Of a stretch of DNA of 64,000 nucleotides, positions 7,291 to 17,387 are shown piece by piece. The stretch's first letter is position 1, and each line of letters opens with the position of its first letter. The stretch covers positions 1 through 64,000 of the forward strand of contig JAHDXL010000009.1 of the NCBI GenBank assembly GCA_023382935.1, written 5' to 3'. A program made the position numbers and the translations under genes. Under the pieces are notes generated by a model. It was not told where the DNA came from, made no database searches, and saw only the letters and a program-made list of their open reading frames with translations. This DNA comes from Phycisphaerales bacterium. Its GTDB lineage: Bacteria > Planctomycetota > Phycisphaerae > Phycisphaerales > UBA1924.

Positions 7291-8777
7291 TTCTGGTGTC
7301 CGGCAGCATCTACTCGGCGTGCCGGTTCTTCGAGATGTTCCAGAAGACCGACCTCGCCGGGAAGTGCGCCATCGTGACGTCGTACAAGCCGTTGGCCAGC
7401 GACATCAAGGGGCAGGACTCCGGCGAGGGCAAGAACGAGAAGCTGCGGCAGTACGACATCTACCGCAAGATGCTCGCCCAGCACTTCAACGAGCCGGAGG
7501 ATGCGGCCGCGGCGAAGGTTGAGCAGTTCGAGAAAGAGGTCAAGAAGCGGTTTATCGACGAGCCGGGGCAGATGAAGCTGCTGATCGTGGTGGACAAGCT
7601 GCTCACAGGCTTCGATGCCCCGCCGGCGACGTACCTCTACATCGACAAGCAGATGCGCGACCACGGGCTCTTCCAGGCGATCTGCCGCGTGAACAGGCTG
7701 GACGGCGAGGACAAGGAGTACGGGTACATCATCGACTACAAGGACCTGTTCAAGTCTCTTGAGAAGTCGATCAAGGACTACACGGGCGAGGCGTTTGACC
7801 AGTTCGACGCGGAGGATGTCGCCGATCTGTTGAAGGATCGTCTGGAGAAGGGGCGGGAGCGGCTGGAAGAGGTGCGCGAGGCGATCAAGGCCCTGTGCGA
7901 ACCGGTCGAGCCTCCGAAGGACACGCGGGCGTATCTGCGGTACTTCGTGACCGCGGACACCGCCGACGGCGAGCAGATCGAAGAGAACGAGCCGAAGCGC
8001 GTGGCCCTCTACAAGCTCGCGGCGGCTTTCCTGCGGGCGTATGCGAACCTGGCCAATGAGATGGCTCAGGCCGGGTACTCGGACACCGAAGCCAAGGCCG
8101 TCAAGGACGAGGTGGGCCACTACGAGAAAGTCCGCGAAGAGGTCAAGCTCGCCAGCGGCGACTACATCGACATGAAGATGTACGAGCCGGCCATGCGGCA
8201 CCTGTTGGACACGTACATCCGGGCGGAGGACAGCCAGAAGGTCTCGGCGTTCGACGATCTGACGCTGGTGCAGTTGATCGTGGAGCGCGGGGAGGCCGCG
8301 ATGGACGCGCTGCCGGACGGCATCCGGGACAACAAGGAGGCGATGGCGGAGACCATCGAGAACAACGTTCGACGGGTGATCATTGACGAGATGGCCGTCA
8401 ACCCGAAGTACTACGAGAAGATGTCGGAGTTGCTTGACGCCTTGATCCAGCAGAGAAAGCAGGAGGCGATCGACTACAAGGAGTACCTCAAGCGGATCGT
8501 GGCGCTGACGAAGCAGGTGAAGGCTCCCGAGACGCAGGCGTCGTATCCGTCAACGGTGAACACCTCCGCCCGGCGTGCGATGTATGACAACCTCGGGCAG
8601 AACGCTGAGCTGGCGGTGCGCCTGGACGAGGCGATCTTGAATGTGAAGAAGGCGGACTGGCGGGGAAACAAGTTCAAGGAGAAGGAAGTCCGGACTGCGA
8701 TCAAGGCGGTCCTCGGCGGCGACGAAGGGCAGATTGAGAGGATCTTTGAGATCGTGAAGAGCCAACGTGATTACTGA
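7278..8777 (+). pseudogene. hsdR: Type I restriction endonuclease HsdR, C-terminal half only
   Basis: Translation from about 7278 gives GNAILVSGSIYSACRFFEMFQ, then VVDKLLTGFDAPPATYLYIDK and LFQAICRVNRLDGEDKEYGYIIDYKDLF. These are the late helicase motifs and C-terminal helical region of HsdR. The frame is open for about 500 codons to a TGA at 8775. The N-terminal PD-(D/E)XK nuclease and the Walker A/B part of the motor, roughly the first 500 residues, are gone. No hsdM or hsdS is present. It cannot restrict DNA alone, so it is a remnant. An in-frame ATG near 7296 could still drive translation of the stump. The gene overlaps the next gene by 11 bases, as in intact type I loci. Confidence 0.85.
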
Positions 8778-9495
8778 ATCGACCCAGATCCGAGTGAGCG
8801 GAATGCCGGTGGACGTGGTCCGCAAGGACATCAAGAACGTCCATCTCGCGGTGTACCCACCTGGGGGCCGGGTGCGGATCGCCGCGCCTCGGCGGCTGAG
8901 CGACGATGCCATTCGACTCGCGGTCGTGACTCGCCTGGGGTGGATACGCCGCCAGCAACTCGTGTACGCCGGGCAGGAGCGGCAAAGCGAGCGGGAGATG
9001 GTTTCGGGCGAGAGCCACTTTGTTCAGGGCCGCCGCTACCGGCTGAGGGTGATTGAGAGCGAAGAGAAGCCGCATGCTCGCATACGGAGCACGCGAACGC
9101 TCGATCTCGTGGTGTCGCCCGGCAGTAGCCGCAAAGTACGAGCGAGCGTGCTGGATCGGTGGTACCGCGCCCGCCTGCGTGAAGAGGCTCAGACACTGAT
9201 CGAGAAGTGGCAACCGATCGTGGGGGTGCGCGTCGCACGCTGGGGTATCCGCAAGATGCGCACCCGTTGGGGTTCATGCCACGAGTCGAACGGACACATC
9301 CTGCTCAATCTGGAACTGGCGAAGAAGGACCGGGATTGCCTGGAGTACATCGTCGTCCACGAACTTGTTCACTTGCTCGAGCGAGAGCACAACGATCGCT
9401 TTCGCGCTCTCATGGACCGCTTCATGCCCGCCTGGCGGTCGCACCGGGACAAGTTGAACAAGGCCCCGCTCGCGAATGAACACTGGCAGTACTGA
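8767..9495 (+). CDS. YgjP-like metallopeptidase (DUF45)
   Basis: This 242-residue protein has the YgjP/WLM-type zinc peptidase signature. The sequence RWGSCHESNGHILLNLELAKKDRDCLEYIVVHELVHLLEREHNDRFRALM contains HELVH (zinc ligands and catalytic Glu) and a downstream His. The N-terminal strand pattern (IRVSGMPVDVVRKDIKNVHLAVYPPGGRVRIAAP) is also typical. Such genes are frequent companions of type I restriction operons, where their role is unknown. The GTG start at 8767 overlaps the hsdR stop by 11 bases, which supports former co-transcription. All catalytic residues are present. Confidence 0.85.
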   Translation: MITESTQIRVSGMPVDVVRKDIKNVHLAVYPPGGRVRIAAPRRLSDDAIRLAVVTRLGWIRRQQLVYAGQERQSEREMVSGESHFVQGRRYRLRVIESEEKPHARIRSTRTLDLVVSPGSSRKVRASVLDRWYRARLREEAQTLIEKWQPIVGVRVARWGIRKMRTRWGSCHESNGHILLNLELAKKDRDCLEYIVVHELVHLLEREHNDRFRALMDRFMPAWRSHRDKLNKAPLANEHWQY

Positions 9496-9511
9496 GTTCG
9501 AGGAGAGCCCC

Positions 9512-10375
9512 GTGAACACGAAGCCGATTGGCAAGACCATCCAGATCTACTGCCCGAATGGCGAGCCGCGAGGAGTCCGGATTGCCGAGATTACCACTCG
9601 CATCGTGCAGGCCGTCGTGGTGCCGCGTGCCAAACTTGATGAGGGCCTCCGGCGGTCCGAACTGTGCGGCGTCGGACTGTACTTCCTGTTCGGCGAGTCG
9701 GAGACGGGTGGACTCCCCATTGCCTACATCGGAGAAGCCGAGGACTGCGGCGTCAGACTGAAATCGCACAACAAGAACAAGGATTTCTGGAACACCGCAG
9801 TGGCGATTGTCTCGCGGACCGGCAGCTTCACCAAAGCCCACGGGAAGCTGTTGGAGTGGATCTCAATCGAGAAAGCCACTCGTGCCGGGCGGTATCAGCT
9901 CGACAACGGCAACGCCGGCGGAGAACCGACGGTCCCGGAGGCGATGCGATCCGATGTCGCGGAGGTGTTTGAGACGGCTGAGGTGCTCCTAAGCACGCTT
10001 GGGTTCCCAATCTTCGAGCCGGCGGCGGGTCCCAATGCCACCGATCGTGACGTGTTCTTCTGCAAGCGCGGTGGCGCAGATGCTCGTGGCGTCTACAACG
10101 AGGAGGGCTTCGTCGTGCTCAAGGGCTCGCTTGCACGCCGAGATGCAGCGCTATCTTCGCACGACACCATCGAGCCACGGCGCGAGGAACTGCTGGGCTC
10201 TGGCGTGCTGACGGCGACGAAGACAGGGTACCGCTTTGAGCGGGACTGGGCGTTCACCACACCGAGCGCTGCTGCTGCCATCGTCAGTGGTGGTAGCGCG
10301 AACGGCTGGATCGAGTGGAAGAACGGGAAGGGCCAGACGTTGGATGAGGTGTACCGAAAGTCGGGCAAGGCTTGA
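9512..10375 (+). CDS. GIY-YIG nuclease family protein with DUF4357 domain
   Basis: This 287-residue protein has an N-terminal half with a GIY-YIG-like nuclease fold: GVGLYFLFGE (variant of GIY), IAYIGEAEDCGVRLKSHN (YIG with following Arg) and KDFWNTAVAIVSRTGSFTKAHGKLLEW. The C-terminal half (DVFFCKRGGADARGVYNEEGFVVLKGS...NGWIEWKNGKGQTLDEVYR) is a DUF4357 domain. This combination is common next to type I restriction genes. I prefer the GTG at 9512 because AGGAG lies at 9501-9505; an ATG at 9476 inside the previous gene is possible. Nuclease activity is inferred from motifs. Confidence 0.8.
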   Translation: MNTKPIGKTIQIYCPNGEPRGVRIAEITTRIVQAVVVPRAKLDEGLRRSELCGVGLYFLFGESETGGLPIAYIGEAEDCGVRLKSHNKNKDFWNTAVAIVSRTGSFTKAHGKLLEWISIEKATRAGRYQLDNGNAGGEPTVPEAMRSDVAEVFETAEVLLSTLGFPIFEPAAGPNATDRDVFFCKRGGADARGVYNEEGFVVLKGSLARRDAALSSHDTIEPRREELLGSGVLTATKTGYRFERDWAFTTPSAAAAIVSGGSANGWIEWKNGKGQTLDEVYRKSGKA

Positions 10376-10387
10376 GTGTGAGGTGCG

Positions 10388-11632
10388 ATGTCCAGTGTTC
10401 TCTCTTGGCTCGATTTTGCCGAATCTGATCGCCAGCGTGCGATGCAGGTGATCGATCTATTTCGGGAGAAGAACACGGTCGACGAGTTGGGCTTTGCGCC
10501 GATCCGGGACGCATTCGCGGATCAGTTCTTCCCGGGCACATCGACGATCCAGACAAGGGCTCGGTACTTTCTGTTCGTCCCCTGGATTCTGAGGCGGTAT
10601 GAGCGACGCAGGCTCACGGCCGCAGAGCGATCAGCGAAGCTCCGTCGCCGCGAGGTTGACCTGATCAAGTCGCTGCTGGCGGGGTGCACGGACCCGACCG
10701 GCATCATCGGCCGTGACGCGCAGGCGGGGCTTCAGAGAATGCCGAGCAGCGTGTATTGGCGCGGCCTGCGGCTCTGGGGCATCCGGCTGTTCGACGGTTC
10801 GATCGAGCAGTACTTCCGTCGATTGTCGCGTGAGGGCGCGACTCCGAGCAGATCCTTGAACACCGATGATGGCGAGCCGTTGGACGGGATCTCGCGTGAC
10901 TGGCACCCCGCGTTGCCCGCCGCACCGGAGGGACTGTTTGAGACGACGTCCTTGGATCTTCGAGGCGAAGAGGCGGAGTTTCTGCGAGATCGGATCTGTA
11001 CCCACCAGCCCGGTTCCGTGCTGGCACGCCTTGTGGCGTGCAACCTGCCGGAGCTCGGCTCACCGTTCGTCTGGGATCAGGAGGTCGGACAACTGCTCCC
11101 GCCCGATCTACATGCTGAAATTGAGCACGCTCGGCTGTTTGCCATGAGCGCCTGGGGCGGGCCCCTAATCTACTCGCTCCAACTCGCAAGGATGAAGACT
11201 GGCTCCGAGGAGCTGCTGGGACAGCTTGAAGTCGCTCTTGGCGATTGGCAGTCGGCGGTTCGTGCCGAGGAGGCGGCACTTCGGAAGTGGGATCGCTCCG
11301 TGTTCTGGGAGTTGGTGCGGCGTCTGAACCCGCGCATCTCCAGCCGAACACAGGAGTTCGCTGAGATGTGGATCGGCATCGCTCTCCGTGCTGCAGCAGG
11401 TGAGCGTGTGTGGGACGATCAGCGCGTGGGCCAGTTGATCGCGACTCGTGAACGTCAAATCAAGGGCGGTCGGGCACGTCTGCTGCCGGAGAACCTGCGG
11501 GCGCGAGACCGTTGGCAAGGTGACGCTTCCGGCGGCCCAATGGACTATCGCTGGGGCCAGACGCAGGTCATCCTCAACGACATTCTGCGCGGGCTTGTGG
11601 CGGGCCCAGATGGGAGCCAGCGCGATGCTTGA
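10388..11632 (+). CDS. DUF6361-family protein, first gene of a putative defence operon
   Basis: This 414-residue protein begins SSVLSWLDFAESDRQRAMQVIDLFREKNTVDELG. It contains IRDAFADQFFPGTSTIQTRARYFLFVPWILRRYER, the hallmark of DUF6361 proteins. The rest is helical and rich in Arg and Trp, with no catalytic motif that I can name. It overlaps the following PLD gene by 8 bases, and the PLD gene overlaps the helicase gene by 4. The three are therefore one operon and probably one complex. DUF6361 proteins tend to occur beside PLD and helicase genes in genomic islands, and their molecular role is unknown to me. The start ATG is 12 bases after the GIY-YIG stop. Confidence 0.75.
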   Translation: MSSVLSWLDFAESDRQRAMQVIDLFREKNTVDELGFAPIRDAFADQFFPGTSTIQTRARYFLFVPWILRRYERRRLTAAERSAKLRRREVDLIKSLLAGCTDPTGIIGRDAQAGLQRMPSSVYWRGLRLWGIRLFDGSIEQYFRRLSREGATPSRSLNTDDGEPLDGISRDWHPALPAAPEGLFETTSLDLRGEEAEFLRDRICTHQPGSVLARLVACNLPELGSPFVWDQEVGQLLPPDLHAEIEHARLFAMSAWGGPLIYSLQLARMKTGSEELLGQLEVALGDWQSAVRAEEAALRKWDRSVFWELVRRLNPRISSRTQEFAEMWIGIALRAAAGERVWDDQRVGQLIATRERQIKGGRARLLPENLRARDRWQGDASGGPMDYRWGQTQVILNDILRGLVAGPDGSQRDA

Positions 11633-13529
11633 TCCTCGTGGCAGGCAGATGCTGCTGGGTTCGCTGAGGCCGCCAGACGGCTTTCGCTTTGACTGCGCCG
11701 TCGGAACGACGTTCTCGCTGGATCTGATAGCGCTCCTGACCGCACCTCTGGCCTTTGCGATGTTCGATTGGCAGGATGACGACGGCCAGCTCGCGGCCGA
11801 CCCTTCGTCCGCCAGGGGTGACCCTCTGGCACTGCTGGAGTCGCTGCGGCGCTGCGCCGACCGCATCCACATCTACTGCCAAGCTGGCCAGATCAAGGTT
11901 CCCCCAGCCAATCAGCGTCTACTCGCGTACCTGGAGCAGTCGGTGATCGAGGTGCTGCCCCCCGCAGCACGCGCGGGGCGCACTGGGGTCTTCCACCCCA
12001 AAGTCTGGGCGCTCCGATTCGTGGATACCGCCGATGGAGCCAACGTTCGATACAGGCTGTTGTGCCTGACCCGCAATCTCACCTTCGATCGCTCCTGGGA
12101 CACAGTGCTCGTACTCGAGGGCGATCGGTCGGATCGGCAGAAGGGCATCGCAGACAATCGCAGCCTCGCTGCGTTCGTTGGCGGTCTCCCCGGCCTCGCG
12201 GTCCGGGCCGCCTCCATGAGTCCCAAGGCGGCCGCAGACACGGCGCTCATCGCCGACGAGCTGCGGGTGGTGAAGTGGAACCTCCCCGAGAGCGTGGATT
12301 CGGTTCGATTCTGGCCCCTTGGTATGGATGGCAAGCCGTCATGGCCCTTTGGCGACCGCGTCGACCGTCTGCTGGTGGTGTCTCCATTCATCGCGCCGGA
12401 GTTCCTGACACGGATGGCCGCGCCGAACCGCACACAGTTCCTGGTGAGCCGCCCGGAGTCTTTCCGCGAGATCGATACGTCGTTTCTTCGGGAACACTGG
12501 ACGTGCTTCACACTGGAAGAAGGGTGTGAAGCGATCGCGGGGTCGGAAGCCCCATCTGATCAACCCGCGGCATCGCTCTCCGGGCTCCATGCCAAACTCT
12601 TCGTTGCCGACACGGGATGGGACGCGCACGTCTGGACGGGATCGGCGAACGCGACTTCCGCCGCCTTCAACGGCAACATCGAGTTCCTAGTGGAGCTGAT
12701 CGGGAAGAAATCCAAGCTCGGTGTGGATGCGACCATCGGTGATGGCGACAACCAGCCCAACCTGCGTTCGATGCTGTCGCCGTTCACACCCGAAGAGCAT
12801 GCGGTCCAGCCCGATGCCGATGAGCAGGCGTGTGAGGCGATGGTGGACTCGATCCGTCAATCGCTCGCGGCGATGAGCCTGGAGCTGCTCATCGAGCCAG
12901 ACGGCGCCGAAGGCAAGGCGTACACGACAACCCTGCGGTCGTCTGGCCCGCTCGCCGTTGCACAGGGAGCGACCGTGCGCTGCCGTCCGGCGATGCTGGT
13001 CGGGGACGCCAGGACGCTCCATGCAGCCGTCCCAATCGAGGCCCGCTTCGGTCCACACGCGCTTCAGTCCGTGTCGTCGTTCGTGTCCTTCGAGGTGAGC
13101 GCCCGAGTCGGCGACGCGGAGCGCACTGAAGCCTTCGTGCTCAATCTGCCGCTCGTGGGAGCGCCGAGCGATCGCAAAGAACGATTGCTGCGTGACCTGC
13201 TGTCGGATTCACGCACGCTCATTCGGTTCCTGCTCATGCTTCTCTCCGATGATCCGGAGAAGCTCTTGAGCGAACTTCGGCAGTTGGCCACGACTCCTGA
13301 GGTGAACCCTGCGGCACTTGGTCACGACGGCCTTCCGCTCCTGGAGCACATGCTGGCATCGCTGCACCGCTGCCCCGAGAAGCTGGACCAGGTCCAGCGT
13401 CTGATCGAAGACCTTCGCATGACCCCGGAGGGGCGGTCCATCTTGCCACCGGATCTCGAGGCTGTCTGGGGACCGATCGAGCAGGTTCGGCGCGAGCGCC
13501 TGGGTAGTCCTGTGGGGGGCACCCAATGA
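11625..13529 (+). CDS. Phospholipase D-family (HKD) protein, putative nuclease of defence operon
   Basis: This 634-residue protein has two PLD half-motifs. The first is H124-x-K126 in GVFHPKVWALRF with CLTRNLTFDRSWD after it. The second is H322-x-K324 in GLHAKLFVADTGWDAHVWTGSANATSAAFNGNIEF, with the Asn/Glu completing the site. Two HxK sites in one chain form one active site in this family, which includes nucleases such as those in DISARM-type systems. The C-terminal 250 residues have no recognised fold. The start ATG overlaps the DUF6361 stop by 8 bases, and the stop overlaps the helicase start by 4 (ATGA). It probably cuts nucleic acid delivered by the helicase; the substrate is unknown. 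Confidence 0.82.
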   Translation: MLDPRGRQMLLGSLRPPDGFRFDCAVGTTFSLDLIALLTAPLAFAMFDWQDDDGQLAADPSSARGDPLALLESLRRCADRIHIYCQAGQIKVPPANQRLLAYLEQSVIEVLPPAARAGRTGVFHPKVWALRFVDTADGANVRYRLLCLTRNLTFDRSWDTVLVLEGDRSDRQKGIADNRSLAAFVGGLPGLAVRAASMSPKAAADTALIADELRVVKWNLPESVDSVRFWPLGMDGKPSWPFGDRVDRLLVVSPFIAPEFLTRMAAPNRTQFLVSRPESFREIDTSFLREHWTCFTLEEGCEAIAGSEAPSDQPAASLSGLHAKLFVADTGWDAHVWTGSANATSAAFNGNIEFLVELIGKKSKLGVDATIGDGDNQPNLRSMLSPFTPEEHAVQPDADEQACEAMVDSIRQSLAAMSLELLIEPDGAEGKAYTTTLRSSGPLAVAQGATVRCRPAMLVGDARTLHAAVPIEARFGPHALQSVSSFVSFEVSARVGDAERTEAFVLNLPLVGAPSDRKERLLRDLLSDSRTLIRFLLMLLSDDPEKLLSELRQLATTPEVNPAALGHDGLPLLEHMLASLHRCPEKLDQVQRLIEDLRMTPEGRSILPPDLEAVWGPIEQVRRERLGSPVGGTQ

Positions 13530-16500
13530 ACAGTCCGGTTGATGCCCCGCCCCGCGCACGCGACGCCCTGGCCGGCCTGAAGGCCTTTCAACGGCGCACG
13601 GTCGAGTACGCCTTCCGTCGTCTGTACCTCGATGAGGACTCCACGCACCGCTTCCTTGTCGCGGACGAGGTCGGTCTTGGGAAGACGATGGTCGCCCGTG
13701 GCGTGATCGCCAAGGCCGTCGAGCACCTGTGGCGCTCCGTTGATCGCATCGACGTGGTGTATGTCTGTTCGAACGCCGACATTGCCCGCCAGAACATCAA
13801 CCGGCTCCGCCTCGACAAGTCGCACGAGTTCGCCCGTGCGAGCCGGGCCACCCTGCTGCCCATTGAGCTGCGTGACATGGCGAAGCGTCGGGTGAACTAC
13901 GTCTCCATGACGCCGGGAACCTCCCTTGAGCCGCGCGGCGGCATGGGCATCGCTCAGGAACGGGCCTTGATGTTCCATCTCCTCCGCGAGCACTGGCGGA
14001 TTCCCGAGAAGGACGGCCTGAGCCTGTTTCGGGGCGGCGTGAAGCGAGCGAACTTCAAGTGGTGGGTTCAGGAGTGGATGGCGGAGCAGTCTGTTGACGC
14101 CGCACTCCATGCAGGCTTCCTGCAGGAGCTCGATCGCCTCGAGACCCTTGATCGGAAATCCGGCAAGCCGACGTTGCGGGAGCGAGCACTCGCCTTGGCC
14201 CGCGGCGAGGAAGCGGCCGAGTCCGACGAGGATCCGCGACAAGGTCGCCGGTCGATCATCGCCGATCTCCGAGCGATCCTCGGCAGGACATGCATCACGG
14301 CGCTGCGGCCCGATCTTGTGATCCTGGACGAGTTCCAACGATTCAAGCACCTGCTCGATCCCACGGATGATGCCGCCGAGCTTGCCCGCTCGCTGTTTGA
14401 GTACGCGGACACAAAGGAACAGCATCACGAGGCGGTGCGGGTTCTGCTGCTTTCCGCAACGCCGTACAAGATGTACTCGCTCCAGCACGAGCACGAGAAC
14501 GGCGAGAGCGATCACCACGAGGACTTCGTCGCCACCTACGACTTCCTCGCAAAGCACGCGCCGGAGGAGAACCGGGCGATGCGTGGATTGCTCAAGGACT
14601 ACCGCAGCGCGATTCTCAATCTGCGCGGCGGCGAGGTCGCCGACCTGCGCGCCATCAAGGCCGAGATCGAGAATCGCCTACGTCGCGTCATGTCGCGGAC
14701 GGAGCGCCTCACCGCGACGAATGACCGCAGCGGCATGCTGCGGGAAATCCCATCGTCGGCGAGACTTGAGCCATCGGACGTTCGGCAATACTTGGCCGCG
14801 GCGGGCGTGGCCCAGGCACTGGATCACGGCGAGATCGTGGAATATTGGAAGTCCGCGCCCTATCTGCTCAACTTCATGGACGAGTACGAGCTCAAGAAGG
14901 ACCTCCGGCAGGCGATCGATGCGGGCGCTTCGGGATCTGTCTCCCGCGCTTTGGCTGGGGCAAGTTCTGGCCTGCTCCCTTGGGAGGACATTGCCGCGTA
15001 CCGCGCGATTGATCCGGCCAACTCGCGTCTGCGCTCCCTGCTATGCGAAACAGTCGACACCGGTGTGTGGAAGCTCCTCTGGCTTCCCCCCAGTCTCCCG
15101 TACTACCGCCCCTCGGGGCCGTTCGCCACGCTGCACGGAAATGGCGTCACGAAGCGGCTTGTGTTCTCGTCATGGAAGGTCGTTCCAAAGGTCATCGCGA
15201 GCGTTCTGAGCCACGAAGTCGAGCGACGCATGATGCAGGCGAGCTACGGCAGCAACGGCGAGGTCACAATCCAGAACACAACCGATGGCCGCAAGAAGAT
15301 CACGGCGCTGCTCCGCTTCGCGCGAGCGGACGGCCGACTCACCGGCATGCCGGTGCTCGGGCTCATTTATCCGTCAAGTGCGCTGGCCGGGGCATTTGAT
15401 CCCGCGCATCAGGGGTCGTCATCACGCTCTGCCGACGAGGCTGCGAGCGCAGCCGCCGAAGTCCTACGGCCTGCGGTCGACCAAGCGGTGAAGCGATGGT
15501 CCAGCGACGGAGAGATCGACGAGCGCTGGTACTGGGCCTGCCCGATCCTGCTGGATCTGCTCGAGGATCCAGCCGCCGCCAGGCGATTCTGGTTCCGGGG
15601 GTCGCTGTCGGAGGCGTGGTCCGGAGAGCAGGCCGCTCAAGCCGAAGAGGGACAGGAAGAGCCGGAGACGGCATGGGCCGAGCATGTGCGGCAGGCGCAG
15701 GACTTGCTCAAGGGGGCCTGCCGTCCGGACAACCGTCCCCTCGGGCAACCACCCAAGGACCTTGCCGACGCGATGGCCAAGGCGTGCCTCGGCAACCCTG
15801 CGGTCGCGGCGTTGCGTTCGCTCGCTCGCGTGCTAAGTGACTCCACGCCGCGCGATGTCCATATCCGGCTCGCGGCCGGGCGCGTTGCATGGCGTATCCG
15901 CAATCTGTTCAACCTCCCTGAGGTGATCTCGCTCGTACGAGGTCTGAATGGGGCGGAACCGTACTGGATGCGTGTGATCGAGTACGCCGTAGATGGTTGC
16001 CTTCAGGCCGTGCTGGACGAGTACGCCCACGTCCTGAAAGACAGCCTGGGCGTGGGGCGAATGCCGCCTGAGGAGGCCGCCACGGCCATCGCGGAGGAGA
16101 TGGTCAAAGCGATCGGCCTACGCACCGCGGCCGTCGGTGTGGACGACATCCGGGTCGATGCCAAGACCCAGATCGTCACCCGTACGGAACGGCGCATGCG
16201 GGCCCGCTTCGCCGCTCGTTTCGGCCAACAGCAAGGAGAGGATGCGGACGATCGAGACCGCGCAGGTCAAGTCAGGGCTGCCTTCAACTCGCCCTTCTGG
16301 CCTTTTGTCCTAGCTAGCACGTCCGTGGGGCAGGAGGGGCTCGATTTCCATCACTACTGCCACGCGATCGTGCACTGGAACTTGCCGTCAAACCCTGTCG
16401 ATCTTGAGCAGCGCGAAGGACGTATCCACCGGTACAAGGGGCACGCCGTCCGCAAGAACATCGCCGCGACCTACGGCGATCGAGCGTGTCCGCCGTTCGG

Positions 16501-17380
16501 CGATCGCTGGAGTTCAGCGTTCGAGGCCGCCGCGAGTGAACACGCGAACGCAACCAACGAACTCAAGCCTTTCTGGGTGTTCCCCACGCCCGACGGCGCA
16601 GTGATCGAGCGTCATGTGCCGGCGCTGCCGCTCAGTCGCGACGCCGACAAACTCGTGGCGCTCCGGTCGGCGCTGGCTCTCTACCGAATGGTCTTCGGTC
16701 AGCCGCGACAGGATGAGCTCGTGAAGTTCCTCCAGGCTCGTCTCTCGGCGAGCGAGATCGAGCAGGTTGTGAAGGAGCTTCGAATTGATCTGGAGCCGCC
16801 AGCCATCGCACTCGCTGAGATGTCGACCGCGCATGAAGCGGACGAAGTCGGAATCACAGCGGAGCCCGTCGCGCAGGAGTGCGATCTGTTCGCGGTGGCG
16901 AGAGATGCGGTGCTCTCGCACCCAAGCGTTATCCCATTGGGGGAGTACCCGCAAGGTCAGGGCCGGCCCGTGCTTTGGCCATTTGTGCCAGCCTCTTGGC
17001 CCATACCGCTGCCGCCGTTGCGGATGGGGGGACGAGAATCCGATCGCTCCTTCTGGCTGGCGATGTGGCTTGACAGGGTGAGAACGGATCAGTTCGGACT
17101 GATGCTGTTGCTTTCCCCGATGTCAGACCAGCCGCTTCGGATGAAATTGGTCGATCGGCTGCTCCGCGATCCCGCCGAGTTCGGAATTCACCGGGAACAC
17201 CTCATCAACGTGCCAGGAATCCCGAAGCAGTGGGTGTTCCTGGCGCACCGCGTGATTGCCCCTCTCTCCGGCCACGGACTGGATTCTGTCACCGCTCGAC
17301 AGCGGATGGATGCGGCCATCGACGACTATGTCGCCCGCTTTTCCAAGGTGGGAGAAGCGATTGAGCCGCTGCTCGCGTGA
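13526..17380 (+). CDS. Large SNF2/DEAD-type helicase of the defence operon
   Basis: This 1284-residue superfamily 2 ATPase has Walker A VADEVGLGKT (residues 45-54), a DEFQ Walker B (LVILDEFQRF, near 268) and motif III LLLSATPYKMYS (near 306). Motifs V and VI lie near 930-975 (STSVGQEGLDFHHYCHAIVHWNLP...DLEQREGRIHRYKGH). About 600 residues separate the two motor lobes, far more than usual, and some 300 extra residues follow. The 'ADEVGLGKT' and 'GLDFH...REGRIHR' forms are those of defence-associated SNF2-like helicases. It is probably the engine that scans or translocates DNA for the PLD nuclease. The start overlaps the PLD stop by 4 bases. No known system with exactly this gene set comes to mind. 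Confidence 0.82.
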   Translation: MNSPVDAPPRARDALAGLKAFQRRTVEYAFRRLYLDEDSTHRFLVADEVGLGKTMVARGVIAKAVEHLWRSVDRIDVVYVCSNADIARQNINRLRLDKSHEFARASRATLLPIELRDMAKRRVNYVSMTPGTSLEPRGGMGIAQERALMFHLLREHWRIPEKDGLSLFRGGVKRANFKWWVQEWMAEQSVDAALHAGFLQELDRLETLDRKSGKPTLRERALALARGEEAAESDEDPRQGRRSIIADLRAILGRTCITALRPDLVILDEFQRFKHLLDPTDDAAELARSLFEYADTKEQHHEAVRVLLLSATPYKMYSLQHEHENGESDHHEDFVATYDFLAKHAPEENRAMRGLLKDYRSAILNLRGGEVADLRAIKAEIENRLRRVMSRTERLTATNDRSGMLREIPSSARLEPSDVRQYLAAAGVAQALDHGEIVEYWKSAPYLLNFMDEYELKKDLRQAIDAGASGSVSRALAGASSGLLPWEDIAAYRAIDPANSRLRSLLCETVDTGVWKLLWLPPSLPYYRPSGPFATLHGNGVTKRLVFSSWKVVPKVIASVLSHEVERRMMQASYGSNGEVTIQNTTDGRKKITALLRFARADGRLTGMPVLGLIYPSSALAGAFDPAHQGSSSRSADEAASAAAEVLRPAVDQAVKRWSSDGEIDERWYWACPILLDLLEDPAAARRFWFRGSLSEAWSGEQAAQAEEGQEEPETAWAEHVRQAQDLLKGACRPDNRPLGQPPKDLADAMAKACLGNPAVAALRSLARVLSDSTPRDVHIRLAAGRVAWRIRNLFNLPEVISLVRGLNGAEPYWMRVIEYAVDGCLQAVLDEYAHVLKDSLGVGRMPPEEAATAIAEEMVKAIGLRTAAVGVDDIRVDAKTQIVTRTERRMRARFAARFGQQQGEDADDRDRAGQVRAAFNSPFWPFVLASTSVGQEGLDFHHYCHAIVHWNLPSNPVDLEQREGRIHRYKGHAVRKNIAATYGDRACPPFGDRWSSAFEAAASEHANATNELKPFWVFPTPDGAVIERHVPALPLSRDADKLVALRSALALYRMVFGQPRQDELVKFLQARLSASEIEQVVKELRIDLEPPAIALAEMSTAHEADEVGITAEPVAQECDLFAVARDAVLSHPSVIPLGEYPQGQGRPVLWPFVPASWPIPLPPLRMGGRESDRSFWLAMWLDRVRTDQFGLMLLLSPMSDQPLRMKLVDRLLRDPAEFGIHREHLINVPGIPKQWVFLAHRVIAPLSGHGLDSVTARQRMDAAIDDYVARFSKVGEAIEPLLA

Positions 17381-17387
17381 CGCTGGT

